Shown: positions 33,967-45,413, counted from the stretch's first letter. The stretch is 64,000 bases of DNA from Pedobacter sp. MC2016-15 (GCF_026239695.1 NZ_JAPIVS010000004.1:248001-312000); one strand, 5' to 3'. The notes: generated from the sequence alone by a model not told the origin. Numbers and translations: made by a program.

Positions 33967-35295
33967 TTAATGAACTACTGGATCATTTGCTTTGATACGG
34001 TTTAAGCGGTACGTTAAGACCATCTCAAAAGCTACATAACCTACGAAAATGATAAATCCAGGTTGCAATGAGGTGTAGTTTACTGTCGTAGTTTTTAAGA
34101 ACTCATTGTCGATATTCAGGTTGGACAGCTGACTTTTCAAAATACCGTTCAAACCAATATAAGTCATCGCAATACCAACTACCATCACATCTGCCATATC
34201 CCATTTCCCCAGCTCAAAAGTAAGGTATTTCACCACCTTGTTCTGCGACAACTTTTCGTTGCCCAGGATGACAATTCCCTTGGCGATCATTCTCAGCAGA
34301 GGAAGGATAATCACAAATAACATAATCAGAATACCCACGAGAACGGCATCAGGTTTTGGTTGTTCAATCAAAGTATGTACAATCCCCATGATACTTTTAC
34401 TCTGGAAAAATAATACCTGATTTTCAAACGTTACCTTTTTGCCCATCATCATAAAATCAAGTGTCTGGATGCGGGCATCCACATCTATGATTGGTGCTGT
34501 CATTCCCACGGCCAGCAAAATAAAGGCGAAACATAAAGACATGATAAACAGCGTATTTTGCAGCTCACGTTTATTTCGCAGCAACCACCAGAGGATCATG
34601 ACCAGAACCACACAGGCCAGCATGGCATAGGCATAGTTATAGGTGACTTTGTGAATGTCAGCCAGATGGGTGGTAATCTCCTTATCAAAATCTGCGGCAT
34701 TAGATACCTTATACTTCCCGTATAAACTTTTGGTAACCTGATTATAAGCCACACTCGTACTGTCGTATGTTTCATCCTCCAGCTGGTCTATCTTGCTGCT
34801 GGCAATATCTTTTAACCTGTTCACGCTTCTCGGACTGGTCACTTTGTTAACAATCGTGCGGGAGAAGGAAGGTACCTGTTCATACAAGTCCTTCGGATCA
34901 ACAAACTGGTTAAAAGCAAACTTCTTTAACTTTCCGCCAACAGATTCCTGTGGTTTATTCACTTCTTTGACGATGCTGCTGATCATTCCGCTCAGTTGCT
35001 GCTCCACCTGCTTTTGCATGGCTTTCTTCTGTGCCGGAGTAATTTTATAGTTAGTCACCTGACGATCCACTACCGCGCCAATTCTTTCACGCCACTGGTC
35101 AAGGGAAAAAAGTCCAAATGTGATGTTGTTAGACATACTGTAATCCTCTTTGATCTGGGTTTGCTCATTTGCAAGGATATCAAGATGATAACCCAACCAG
35201 GCTTCCCCGCAAAGAAGTACACTTAACCCAAGAATGAGTAAGATTTTGGACAATCCAAATTTGCCGGTTGTAGTATTTGTTTGCTGAGTAGTCAA
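33967..35295 (-). CDS. PqiA-like membrane protein, second copy of a tandem pair
   Basis: A 442-residue inner-membrane protein. One N-terminal membrane segment (about 17-36) is followed by a large soluble part (about 40-225, charged, partly helical, with QEVKKAMQK-like repeats) and a C-terminal part with about four membrane segments (226-430). That C-terminal part carries the paraquat-inducible protein A marks FFQSKSIMGIVHTLIEQ and ELGKWDMADVMVVGIAMTYI. PqiA proteins are linked to lipid trafficking with MCE-domain partners, none of which is nearby. It is clearly paralogous to the gene just upstream (35-bp gap). Confidence 0.85.
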   Translation of the reverse strand: MTTQQTNTTTGKFGLSKILLILGLSVLLCGEAWLGYHLDILANEQTQIKEDYSMSNNITFGLFSLDQWRERIGAVVDRQVTNYKITPAQKKAMQKQVEQQLSGMISSIVKEVNKPQESVGGKLKKFAFNQFVDPKDLYEQVPSFSRTIVNKVTSPRSVNRLKDIASSKIDQLEDETYDSTSVAYNQVTKSLYGKYKVSNAADFDKEITTHLADIHKVTYNYAYAMLACVVLVMILWWLLRNKRELQNTLFIMSLCFAFILLAVGMTAPIIDVDARIQTLDFMMMGKKVTFENQVLFFQSKSIMGIVHTLIEQPKPDAVLVGILIMLFVIILPLLRMIAKGIVILGNEKLSQNKVVKYLTFELGKWDMADVMVVGIAMTYIGLNGILKSQLSNLNIDNEFLKTTTVNYTSLQPGFIIFVGYVAFEMVLTYRLNRIKANDPVVH

Positions 35296-35330
35296 TGTCT
35301 TAAAGTATTAAATAATAATAAGGTTGATGC

Positions 35331-36665
35331 CTAATGTGAATCGTAGGGAGTGATATACTTCAGGATGGTGGAAAGTATAAGCCCGTATAATACAAAACTG
35401 ATAAAAATGATAAAGCCGGGTTGCAATGCCGTATTGTTGGTCGTAATAATTGTCAGGAAATCACTTTTCACATTCAGTCCTGCCAGTTGACGTTCCAGCA
35501 AACCATTCAAACCGATATACGTCATCATAATGGCAATCACAATCACATCGGCCATACTCCATTTTCCAGATTGAAAGGCAAAGTATTTGATGAATCTGTT
35601 CTCTGCAATACTTTTTCTGCCCAGCAGATGTATACCCGTGCTGCTTAGTTTCATAATCGGGAAAAGGATACTGAAGATAAGGATCAGCACACCTACCAGT
35701 ATAGAATCTATTCCAGACTGGCTGATCAGAATATGCACCACATCTAGTATACTTTTGCTCTGAAAAAATAAAACCTGGTCTTTAAAAACTACATGTTCAC
35801 CCAGTAACACAAAGTCAAGCGATTTGATACGTGCATCTACCTCAATCATTGAGGCCGTCAAACCAACCGCCAGAAGAATAAATGCAAAGAGGAGTGACAT
35901 GATAAACAGCGTAGCATGTAAATCTGTCCTCTTGCGAAAGATCCACCAGAGCGACAATACAATTGCGATGCAGGCCAGCATTCCAAAACAATAATTGTAC
36001 GTCACCTTTTTTATTTTTGCCAGCAAAGAGAGTACCTTCTCATTAAATTCAATTCTGCTCGAAACATGATACTTCTGGTACATACTCTTATTTAAAGCGG
36101 TATTTACCTTTGTTGTACTGTCAATATATCCTGTTTTCTGAACTTCTTCAAACTTGCCCAGGGCCATGCTACTGGCCTTCTTTTTGGTAGAGCGATTATC
36201 TGCTTTTGCAATCACAGTTTTGGCAAAAGAAGGTACCTGTGCTTTAATTTTGTCGGTATTTACAAAGGTCTTAATGGCCAGTTTTTTGATTTTCCCGCTG
36301 AATGTCTTCGATGGTTTATTGACCAGGGCTTCAGCTTTATTGATTACTGCCATAATCACCTCCTCAACCTCCAGCTGTAGCTGTCTTTTCTGTTTTTTTG
36401 TCATGCTGAAATCGCGGACCTGATGTTTGATGATGCCGGCGATCTCATCCTGCCATTGGTCGGCCGCAAAGAGTCCGTGCATTACATTGTTGGTCTCGGA
36501 ATAGTCTTCCTTGATTTCTTTCTGCTGATGCGAAAGCTTGTAGAGTTCAAGGCCAAAGTAAGCCTCTCCAGCCAGCAACACGCCCAGCCCGAGGATTAAA
36601 AATAACCGTGCGACATTAAACCTTTTAGTATTTGTAGTTGATTCTTGAGCGGCCAATGGGTTCAA
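35331..36665 (-). CDS. PqiA-like membrane protein, first copy of a tandem pair
   Basis: A 444-residue paralogue of the next gene with the same architecture: MNPLAAQESTTNTKRFNVARLFLILGLGVLLAG-type start (membrane segment about 18-37), soluble region with Lys-rich helices, and a C-terminal membrane part with FFQSKSILDVVHILISQ and QSGKWSMADVIVIAIMMTYI, the PqiA signature. The two copies can be aligned over their whole length and probably arose by tandem duplication. Their shared soluble domain is not part of classical PqiA. First gene of a two-gene operon. Confidence 0.85.
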   Translation of the reverse strand: MNPLAAQESTTNTKRFNVARLFLILGLGVLLAGEAYFGLELYKLSHQQKEIKEDYSETNNVMHGLFAADQWQDEIAGIIKHQVRDFSMTKKQKRQLQLEVEEVIMAVINKAEALVNKPSKTFSGKIKKLAIKTFVNTDKIKAQVPSFAKTVIAKADNRSTKKKASSMALGKFEEVQKTGYIDSTTKVNTALNKSMYQKYHVSSRIEFNEKVLSLLAKIKKVTYNYCFGMLACIAIVLSLWWIFRKRTDLHATLFIMSLLFAFILLAVGLTASMIEVDARIKSLDFVLLGEHVVFKDQVLFFQSKSILDVVHILISQSGIDSILVGVLILIFSILFPIMKLSSTGIHLLGRKSIAENRFIKYFAFQSGKWSMADVIVIAIMMTYIGLNGLLERQLAGLNVKSDFLTIITTNNTALQPGFIIFISFVLYGLILSTILKYITPYDSH

Positions 36666-36755
36666 ATTATGGTTGTAATTAACCTATAACTGTAAATTTT
36701 TGTAAATGTTTGAACATGATCGAACTAAACTTTACAACCTATAGTCCTGATAACG

Positions 36756-36785
36756 CAAAAAGGCACCCCTGAGGATGCCTTTTTG
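36756..36785. terminator. Bidirectional terminator between katG and the PqiA-like pair
   Basis: Stem CAAAAAGGCA (36756-36765) with TGCCTTTTTG (36776-36785), 10-nt loop. It lies 18 bp after the katG stop and upstream of the PqiA-like operon. Confidence 0.8.
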
Positions 36786-36802
36786 TATTAAAAAAGTAAA
36801 CG

Positions 36803-39121
<2,319 letters not shown>

Positions 39122-39227
39122 TTATAAAGCTAGGGTATTGAAAGGGATTATCATAATCAATTAAATCTATATTGAATAGTTAAAACCTATTATGACAACA
39201 GAATGGAAAAGTTCGGCAATAGGTTTA

Positions 39228-39235
39228 TATCTTTG
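39228..39235 (+). promoter_or_regulatory. Probable -7 box (TATCTTTG) of the DUF2625 gene
   Basis: Perfect TAnnTTTG match 21 nt before ATG 39257. In-frame codons at 39203 and 39242 lie inside or at the promoter and are unlikely starts. Confidence 0.5.
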
Positions 39236-39256
39236 CAGCAGATGATTACGTTACAA

Positions 39257-40015
39257 ATGAAATTGAAATATAAGGCGCTTATCCTATGCTTTTTAAGCAT
39301 CATTTCTACCACAAGTTTTGCTCAGAACAAAATGCAGACCCTCGGGGAGCTGGTCAATACCAAAGATCCGGCCTGGCCACTGGTACAAAAGTGGATAGAA
39401 TCCGCAAAAAATAAAGTAGAAGTATTGCCGGTCGACTCCGCAAAGGGTCAGCAGGCATTATTTGATATGCAGGTATCTACTTACTCTACACTGGGTTCCA
39501 TCATCTACAATACCGGCGGTATCATGGTGGATAACGGATGGCTCAGAATTTTAGGATCGGGCAGCACCAGGTTAAACCGTAGCGTGCCGGCATGGAATAA
39601 GGGGAAAACTATGCAGGAGTATGGAGATAAGCCAGATTACCTGCTCGTAGCAGATGATGCTGCGGGAGGCTTTTTCGCCATTAACTACGGAGCCTTTGGC
39701 TCTGATCTTAAAAATATATATTACCTGGCACCCAACAGCTTAAACTGGGAGCCGTTGAATGCCGGGTATGGTGAGTTTATCCTGTTCTGTTTCGACAGCG
39801 ACCTCTCTAAATTTTATGAAGGTCTACGCTGGACAAGCTGGGACCAGTTTATTGGCAACCTCGATGGTAGTAAATCTTACAGCTTCCGCCCATATTTATG
39901 GTCTGAAGAGGGTAAAGACATCAATAAGGCTACCCGCAAGCTGGTGCCGACAAGCGATCTGTACAAATTTAATATCGTCAAACAGAAAGAACTGCAGTCG
40001 GCTGTAAAGCCATAG
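39257..40015 (+). CDS. DUF2625-family protein, exported
   Basis: A 252-residue protein with a signal peptide (about 1-22, ending SFAQN) and the DUF2625 fold: TLGELVNTKDPAWPLVQKWI, STLGSIIYNTGGIMVDNGWLRILGSGS, YLLVADDAAGGFFAINYGAFG, EFILFCFDSDLSKFYEGLRW. These proteins resemble SMI1/KNR4-like domains and are of unknown biochemical function; in E. coli the homologue is YagA/YbcV-like in scatter. The export signal is unusual for that fold. It abuts the convergent dienelactone hydrolase gene, one base between stops. Confidence 0.82.
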   Translation: MKLKYKALILCFLSIISTTSFAQNKMQTLGELVNTKDPAWPLVQKWIESAKNKVEVLPVDSAKGQQALFDMQVSTYSTLGSIIYNTGGIMVDNGWLRILGSGSTRLNRSVPAWNKGKTMQEYGDKPDYLLVADDAAGGFFAINYGAFGSDLKNIYYLAPNSLNWEPLNAGYGEFILFCFDSDLSKFYEGLRWTSWDQFIGNLDGSKSYSFRPYLWSEEGKDINKATRKLVPTSDLYKFNIVKQKELQSAVKP

Positions 40016-40016
40016 T

Positions 40017-40904
40017 TTACTTCAGGTTTTCTGTAAAGAAGTCAACCGTACGTTTCCATGCCAGGTCTGCAGCGGCTTTATCATAACGCGGAGTAGTGTC
40101 ATTATGGAAACCGTGGTTCACGTTTTCGTAGACAAAACCCTGGTATTTTTTGTTATTTTCTTTCAGCGCAGCTTCATATGGAGGCCATCCTTCAGTGATC
40201 CTGGTATCCAGTGAAGCATAATGCAGCATCAGCGGTGCTTTGATTTTGGGCACATCTGTAAGCGCGGGCTGACTGCCGTAAAAAGGCACTGCAGCAGCAA
40301 GATCAGGTACCCGTACTGCCATCATATTCGCTATACCACCACCAAAGCAGAAACCTACAACACCTACCTTACCATTACAGTCCTTGTGGTTTTTCAGGTA
40401 TTCAAAGGCGGCGATAAAATCTTCCTCCATCTGGCCTTTATCCCTTTTACTTTGCAGCTCACGCCCTGCTTCGTCATTACCAGGGTATCCACCCAGCGGC
40501 GAAAGTGCATCAGGTGCCAGAGAGATAAATCCTGCAAGGGCAGCCCTTCTGCCTACATCCTCGATATAGGGGTTTAAGCCTCTGTTTTCATGAACAACGA
40601 TGATCCCACCCAGTTTGCCTTTGGCATCTTTCGGTTTGGACAGCAATCCCTTGATCGTTCCTCCTCCTTTTGGAGAGGAGTAGTTGATAAATTCTGATTT
40701 CAGTCGGGGGTCATCAGCCTTCACCTGGATGTTGCCTTCGTAATCCGGCATCAGGAAGCTCATCAGCGCCGGTACGGTTAAGCCGCCCACAGCGTAGGCG
40801 GATAGTTTTTGCATAAATGACCGGCGGTTCAGGCGGTTATGTGCATAATCATCATACAGGTCGAACACTTCCTGTTTGATTTCTTTTTTATCAATTTTGT
40901 TCAT
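40017..40904 (-). CDS. Dienelactone hydrolase-family protein, Tat-exported
   Basis: A 295-residue alpha/beta hydrolase. The N-terminus (about 1-50) has a twin-arginine motif NRRSFMQKL followed by a hydrophobic stretch, so the folded protein is probably sent to the periplasm by Tat. The hydrolase domain has the DLH hallmark GFCFGGG, with Cys as the nucleophile, plus the acid in YASLDTRI and His in NHGFHND. DLH enzymes open lactones; the real substrate is not known. It is monocistronic. Confidence 0.88.
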   Translation of the reverse strand: MNKIDKKEIKQEVFDLYDDYAHNRLNRRSFMQKLSAYAVGGLTVPALMSFLMPDYEGNIQVKADDPRLKSEFINYSSPKGGGTIKGLLSKPKDAKGKLGGIIVVHENRGLNPYIEDVGRRAALAGFISLAPDALSPLGGYPGNDEAGRELQSKRDKGQMEEDFIAAFEYLKNHKDCNGKVGVVGFCFGGGIANMMAVRVPDLAAAVPFYGSQPALTDVPKIKAPLMLHYASLDTRITEGWPPYEAALKENNKKYQGFVYENVNHGFHNDTTPRYDKAAADLAWKRTVDFFTENLK

Positions 40905-40934
40905 AGTAAAAGGCTTTACCCAAAAATAATGATT

Positions 40935-41465
40935 CTATCCGATAGTTGGCACTTCTGTTTTGCGGACGGCAAAAGCTGTCGCGATGCGTTCATCCGTCAT
41001 GCCCGTTTGGGTGCTGTAGGCTTGCCTGTACAAACGTAATTTTTCATTGATCACCTGTACCCGGTCGGTAAAGCCTTCAAAATCATTGATCATGCGTTCA
41101 GTATCTTCAGCAGAAGCAGCTGTCAGGTCATTAAACCTGAAGTAGATGCCCGCCAGGTCATTCTTAAGTGCGAGCAGATGTTTGAGCTCCTCGATATCGG
41201 CCTCATCAATCTGATAAGCCTGCTGCAATAAACTCGTCATGATGCCCATCATCTGCTTGCTGGTATCGTATTTTGCCCAGATGGTGTCATACTCGGCTTC
41301 CGACTCAGGGTTGGTGGTAACGATTTCATCAATCGCCACCATATTGATGGTTTCCTGTTCTAAAACCTGGCCGATATAAATCGCCCTGCCATAATGAGCA
41401 AACAGCAATGTCAGCTGTTCATTCTTTTGTGTAATGTTTTCCGGTGATTCTTCCTGATGCGTCAT
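40935..41465 (-). CDS. Hypothetical helical protein
   Basis: A 176-residue protein, almost entirely helical and acidic (EIVTTNPESEAEYDTIWAKYD, EADIEELKHLLALKND), with likely coiled-coil regions and no signal or membrane segment. I do not recognise it. It lies 32 bp after the mannitol-dehydrogenase gene on the same strand and 30 bp before the DLH gene, so it may be part of that transcript. Confidence 0.65.
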   Translation of the reverse strand: MTHQEESPENITQKNEQLTLLFAHYGRAIYIGQVLEQETINMVAIDEIVTTNPESEAEYDTIWAKYDTSKQMMGIMTSLLQQAYQIDEADIEELKHLLALKNDLAGIYFRFNDLTAASAEDTERMINDFEGFTDRVQVINEKLRLYRQAYSTQTGMTDERIATAFAVRKTEVPTIG

Positions 41466-41497
41466 ATAGATTCGTGTTGGGCGAAACCTACAACAAT

Positions 41498-42973
41498 TTA
41501 CAGACCATTGATGGCTGAGAGCGTCTTTAAAATTCCATTCTCGGCGATCGCACCCCTGTATCCGGCATATTGTTTTACAAAATCCGGGTATCTATCAAGA
41601 TTTGCGGAAGCTAAAGGGGAGATGGATAAAAAGCGGAGCACATCATCATGGCTGATCAACTGCCAGTCGGCCGCTGTAATTTTTGGTGCATCAACAGTGT
41701 AGGCCTCTCCATTATCGTCCTTACCGTTTTTCAGGTAATGTGCATACGCGGCAAATAGGAATGCTATCCGCTTGGGGCTGCGCTTCTGCTGCAGGATATC
41801 CAGCAGGGTGGGCAGGATAAATACCGGAATCTTTGCTCCGCCATGAAAACATAGTCTGGACAGCTGATCGCTCACTGCGGGATTTGCAAAACGCTCAAAC
41901 AGCTGCTTTTTATAGAGCGATAAGTTGACATCCACAGGAACTTCTACCATCGGACTTACATCGTCGTTCATAAATCCAAGCAGATATGCTTCAAGCACCG
42001 GGTCTTTCATCGCAGTATCTACATTCCGGTATCCTGCAAGAAAGGCAGGGTAGGCCAGCATGCTGTGCGAAGCATTCAGAAACCTTAGTTTCAGCAGCTC
42101 ATATGGAGAGACATCGTCAACAAAGTTCACTCCGGCAAGTTCCCATTCGGGCCTGCCTGCACAAAAGTTATCCTCAATCACCCATTGGGTAAAATCTTCT
42201 GCATATACAGGGATAGCATCTTCGATACCACTGTCCTGGTTCAGCCTTATCTTATCTTCTTCGCTCACCGCGGGTGTAATCCTGTCCACCATAGAATTGG
42301 GGAAGGATACGTTTTCGCCTATCCAGCTGGCGAGTTCAGGATCAAGTTTTTCTGCAAAGGACAGGAAAACATACTTTGTGACGTCTCCGTTATGTTGCAG
42401 GTTGTCGCAGGAAAGCACTGTGAAAGGCCCTGTGCCAGATTCCCTGCGCCGGCGTAATGCCGCGGTAATGTATCCAAATGCTGTGCGCGGACTGTCAGGA
42501 TGTTGCAGGTCATGTACAATATCTTCATCATCAGCCATGAATTTACCATGCTGATCCAGTTTATATCCACCTTCGGTGATGGTCATCGAAACGATCCTGA
42601 TGGCAGGATCTGCCAGTTGGGTCATGGCCTTTTCTACGTCAGCACGTGCCGGGATGTAGTCCACGATCGCACCGATCAGTGAGGTTACAATCCCTCCGTC
42701 AGCCGCATATTCTGTCAGGGAATACAGGTGATCCTGGTCCTTGAGGTGTGCATTCATTGTTGCACCGGATTTGGTGATGCCTATACCTACAATGCCCCAG
42801 TCCTCATGCCCCTGTCCGCTGTTCAGCAGCTTATGGGTGTAGTAAGCCTGGTGCGCACGATGGAAATTTCCGACGCCAATATGCGCTATACCGGCTTTGA
42901 TATTTCCGGGCGTGTAGTTTAATTTCTGGATGGTAGGGCTAAGCGTGTTTTGTTCTTGAATATCTTCTCTCAT
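41498..42973 (-). CDS. Mannitol/fructuronate dehydrogenase family protein
   Basis: A 491-residue NAD-dependent long-chain polyol dehydrogenase. Its N-terminal NAD site is IAHIGVGNFHRAHQA (29-43). The catalytic residues of Pseudomonas mannitol 2-dehydrogenase fall at exactly the same positions: Asn191 (CDNLQHNG), Lys295 (LLKLRFLN), Asn300 and His303. It should interconvert mannitol and fructose or a related pair (arabitol, fructuronate). No signal peptide. The short SDR-like gene and the AraC regulator lie upstream. Confidence 0.92.
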   Translation of the reverse strand: MREDIQEQNTLSPTIQKLNYTPGNIKAGIAHIGVGNFHRAHQAYYTHKLLNSGQGHEDWGIVGIGITKSGATMNAHLKDQDHLYSLTEYAADGGIVTSLIGAIVDYIPARADVEKAMTQLADPAIRIVSMTITEGGYKLDQHGKFMADDEDIVHDLQHPDSPRTAFGYITAALRRRRESGTGPFTVLSCDNLQHNGDVTKYVFLSFAEKLDPELASWIGENVSFPNSMVDRITPAVSEEDKIRLNQDSGIEDAIPVYAEDFTQWVIEDNFCAGRPEWELAGVNFVDDVSPYELLKLRFLNASHSMLAYPAFLAGYRNVDTAMKDPVLEAYLLGFMNDDVSPMVEVPVDVNLSLYKKQLFERFANPAVSDQLSRLCFHGGAKIPVFILPTLLDILQQKRSPKRIAFLFAAYAHYLKNGKDDNGEAYTVDAPKITAADWQLISHDDVLRFLSISPLASANLDRYPDFVKQYAGYRGAIAENGILKTLSAINGL

Positions 42974-43029
42974 AAATTAGTTTAAATAGTAAATGCGTAT
43001 GTGAATAATACAGGCAGTCAGCTATTTAA

Positions 43030-43383
43030 TTAATTCATGGCGTGTTTTTGGAATTTCTCCAGTGCAAGGTCATAAGTTGTTTTGCTGGTCTGGTCTTCAA
43101 TTTCCATGCAATTGATCAGGCAGTCAGCCCCTCCGAATTTATTTTTTACCAGACTGATAAATTCAGTGAGGTCAAATTCTTTGCTCAAGTCAGCTTCTAC
43201 ATAGTAAGCTTGCTGTTCAGGTGCTGCTTTGGCAATTTCATTCACACATTCATCCAGCTCTTTCCTTTTATCACCTACCAGCAATACGCGGTTATACTGA
43301 TTGATAAGATCTTTCACAGCCTGCATGCCCTGTTCTGAGTTTGCATTTAATACTACTGCTAAGGTTTGTTTTTCAGTAATCAT
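43030..43383 (-). CDS. Short SDR-like protein, only the N-terminal half
   Basis: A 117-residue protein that looks like the Rossmann start of a short-chain dehydrogenase: TLAVVLNANSEQGMQAVKDLINQYNRVLLVGDKRKELDECV and YVEADLSKEFDLTEFISLVKNKFGGADCLINCMEIED, the last matching the D(V)LINNA segment. The glycine-rich NAD loop is degenerate (NANSEQGM for TGxxxGxG) and the catalytic Ser, Tyr and Lys are absent because the protein stops there. It ends at a normal stop with no pseudogene remnants after it. It may be a degraded enzyme or a small regulatory form. Confidence 0.6.
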   Translation of the reverse strand: MITEKQTLAVVLNANSEQGMQAVKDLINQYNRVLLVGDKRKELDECVNEIAKAAPEQQAYYVEADLSKEFDLTEFISLVKNKFGGADCLINCMEIEDQTSKTTYDLALEKFQKHAMN

Positions 43384-43488
43384 AATTTTAAAAGTGTTAA
43401 TTCATATAATCGGAGGCAAAGTTCGGGCTTATAACTATGGCATAGCTTGTACTTTGATAAGATAATAATGAACAATTAAAACATCTGC

Positions 43489-44412
43489 TTAGCTATTTCC
43501 GGAATGCTCACGCAGATAAGCGCCCGGTGAGAGCTGGTGGTGTTTTTTGAAAAACCTGGATAAGTGGCTCTCATCGGCAAATCCAAACTCTTCTGCCACC
43601 TGCCTGATCGTAAACTGGCTCGACTGAAAACGGAGTTCTATCAGTGAGGCTTTATACTGATTGACATACTGGCTGTAGGAGATGTTGTATCGGCGTTTAA
43701 AATAGGCACTGAAGTATTTTGGTGCAATATTAAAATGCAGGGAGATGTTAGCAACCTTGAGGGCAGCCGGACTGTAAATCTGATCATGGATATAAGAGAT
43801 CAGGGTTTCCTGCGCCGGATCAATCAACGACAAATTGATGGCCATCGTGCTGATACTGTTTTTGACCACTGCGATGATGGTAAGGATAAGGTGATAAATG
43901 ATCTGTGAATGGCTGTTGTCCTGATCACTGTGCGAGGCCAGCAGGATGCTGTCTATGCTGGTTTTTAAAATCTCTGAATTTGGATAGATGATTTCCAGTT
44001 TATTTTCCTTCAGAAGTTTATTCCTCATGATATGGATGGCTTCGGCTGTGGTGAAATCATCCTGACCGGGTTGCTGGAAAAGTTTAAAGTAGGCATCTGT
44101 AAATTTGATAAATACAAAACGTGTTCTTTCTGAGATATCAAAAGTATGACTGTCTTCAGGGCAGAGGAGGAAGAGATCGCCGGTGGTATATTCCAGTACA
44201 CTGTTATTGAGAAAATGCTTTCCGCTACCCTGATAAATGTAGCCCATTTCGAAATAAGTGTGGCCATGACTTTCCATGTGGAATACAGATTCCTCAAAGT
44301 CGTGGATCACCAGTGCCTCAAATTGTTTCAGCGTGCGCATAGCTGCAATAACGGCATAATTATTAGAAAAACTGACATGTTCATCTCCTATTCCGGATAG
44401 AGCGAGGGGCAA
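43489..44412 (-). CDS. AraC-family transcriptional regulator
   Basis: A 307-residue regulator. The N-terminal cupin-like sensor domain contains HSHGHTYFEMGYIYQGSGKHFLN and PEDSHTFDI (sugar or small-ligand binding); the C-terminal domain has two helix-turn-helix motifs, ALKVANISLHFNIAPKYFSAYFKR and FTIRQVAEEFGFADESHLSRFFKKHH. It is divergent from a SemiSWEET and upstream of the mannitol dehydrogenase, so it may control sugar uptake and use. The start is uncertain: TTG at 44412 keeps the conserved-looking DEHVSFSNNYAVIAAM, otherwise ATG at 44340. Confidence 0.87.
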   Translation of the reverse strand: MPLALSGIGDEHVSFSNNYAVIAAMRTLKQFEALVIHDFEESVFHMESHGHTYFEMGYIYQGSGKHFLNNSVLEYTTGDLFLLCPEDSHTFDISERTRFVFIKFTDAYFKLFQQPGQDDFTTAEAIHIMRNKLLKENKLEIIYPNSEILKTSIDSILLASHSDQDNSHSQIIYHLILTIIAVVKNSISTMAINLSLIDPAQETLISYIHDQIYSPAALKVANISLHFNIAPKYFSAYFKRRYNISYSQYVNQYKASLIELRFQSSQFTIRQVAEEFGFADESHLSRFFKKHHQLSPGAYLREHSGNS

Positions 44413-44469
44413 TACTGGCCTGGTTTATGGGGTTAAACAGGTAATTATTTAAATTTATAAATCTTTTAT

Positions 44470-44781
44470 ATGACGTCATTTGAAGCGCTAGGATACATTG
44501 CCACATTTTTTACAACAGGTGCATATGTTCCACAGGCTTATAAAATTATCAAAACAAAATCTACACAAAGTTTATCAGTCCCCACCTATGTTATGATTGT
44601 GATGGGCAGTATGTTATGGGTCTACTATGCTTATACCCGACAGGATTTTCCGGTGGTGATTGCCAATGGTGTAACCGGACTCCTCAGTTTAATAATCCTG
44701 ATTATCAAATTTGGATCAAATGATAAGTTGCCTGCTGAAGAAGCAGCGCCGGACGAACTGCCGAAGAGCCCGCTGACATAA
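44470..44781 (+). CDS. SemiSWEET-type sugar transporter
   Basis: A 103-residue protein with three membrane segments (about 6-25, 38-55, 62-82), the half-size form of SWEET transporters that dimerises to move sugars down a gradient. The PQ-loop motif is GAYVPQAYKIIKTKSTQSLS (PQ at 21-22), with Trp and Asn residues lining the central site (WVYYAYTR, IANGVTGLL). Substrate unknown. It is divergent from the AraC gene and shares a 57-bp promoter region with it. Confidence 0.92.
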   Translation: MTSFEALGYIATFFTTGAYVPQAYKIIKTKSTQSLSVPTYVMIVMGSMLWVYYAYTRQDFPVVIANGVTGLLSLIILIIKFGSNDKLPAEEAAPDELPKSPLT

Positions 44782-44879
44782 ACGCTTTGTCGTATTTACC
44801 CCCGCATATTGTCTGATTTACGGAGCAATGTCAGTTGCCGGAATGTCTATCTTTAGTCAACAATTCAAAACTTACCATT

Positions 44880-45269
44880 ATGGAAACAGCAGTTGACAAT
44901 ACCAGAGAATTTTTGATGTCCGTGATTGACGCCTTTGATAAAAACGATGTAGACCTGATCCTCAGCCATCTTGCAGATGATGTGGAATGGACGATCGTTG
45001 GCGAACAGAGATTTTCGGGTAAACAAAGCATCGGAGACTTTTTCAGGGCCTTTCCGGACATGAAGATGATCAGCTCTACCAAAGATCATATTATCATCAG
45101 TGGCAATAATGCCGTTGTTGACGGAGAGGTGCAATGCATCAATGAGGGTACCGGTGTTCACCATGATATGTTTTACTGCGATATCTATGATTTTAAAGAT
45201 GGCAAAGTTCAAAAGATGACCTCTTATACTGTGAATAAGAAGAAAGCGGAGCCAGAAGCAGAATCGTAG
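44880..45269 (+). CDS. NTF2-like (SnoaL/ketosteroid isomerase-fold) protein
   Basis: A 129-residue protein with the NTF2-like cone fold: helix 1 NTREFLMSVIDAFDKNDVDLILSHLADDVEWTIVG, FSGKQSIGDFF, then strands with HIIISGNNAVVDGEVQC and the final YDFKDGKVQKMTSYT. Such proteins bind small molecules; enzymatic residues cannot be assigned. The ATG at 44880 is used; a near-consensus TATCTTTA box is at 44848-44855. It is followed by a long intergenic region with three inverted repeats. Confidence 0.8.
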   Translation: METAVDNTREFLMSVIDAFDKNDVDLILSHLADDVEWTIVGEQRFSGKQSIGDFFRAFPDMKMISSTKDHIIISGNNAVVDGEVQCINEGTGVHHDMFYCDIYDFKDGKVQKMTSYTVNKKKAEPEAES

Positions 45270-45370
45270 TACAATTTTTACATGTTGACATAAGGGGCAG
45301 TTTGTATCAGGATTCTACAGTTTGAACTGCATCAGATACATCTCCCCAATTTCTTTGATCTGCAATCAGT

Positions 45371-45413
45371 TATTGTAAAAATAACACCGTTTGTTAGTGT
45401 TATTTTTACAATA
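45371..45413. repeat. Perfect 17-bp inverted repeat
   Basis: TATTGTAAAAATAACAC (45371-45387) and its exact complement (45397-45413), loop 9 nt. Located 100 bp after the NTF2-like gene. It could be that gene's terminator, though it is AT-rich and lacks a T-run, or a binding site. Confidence 0.85.
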
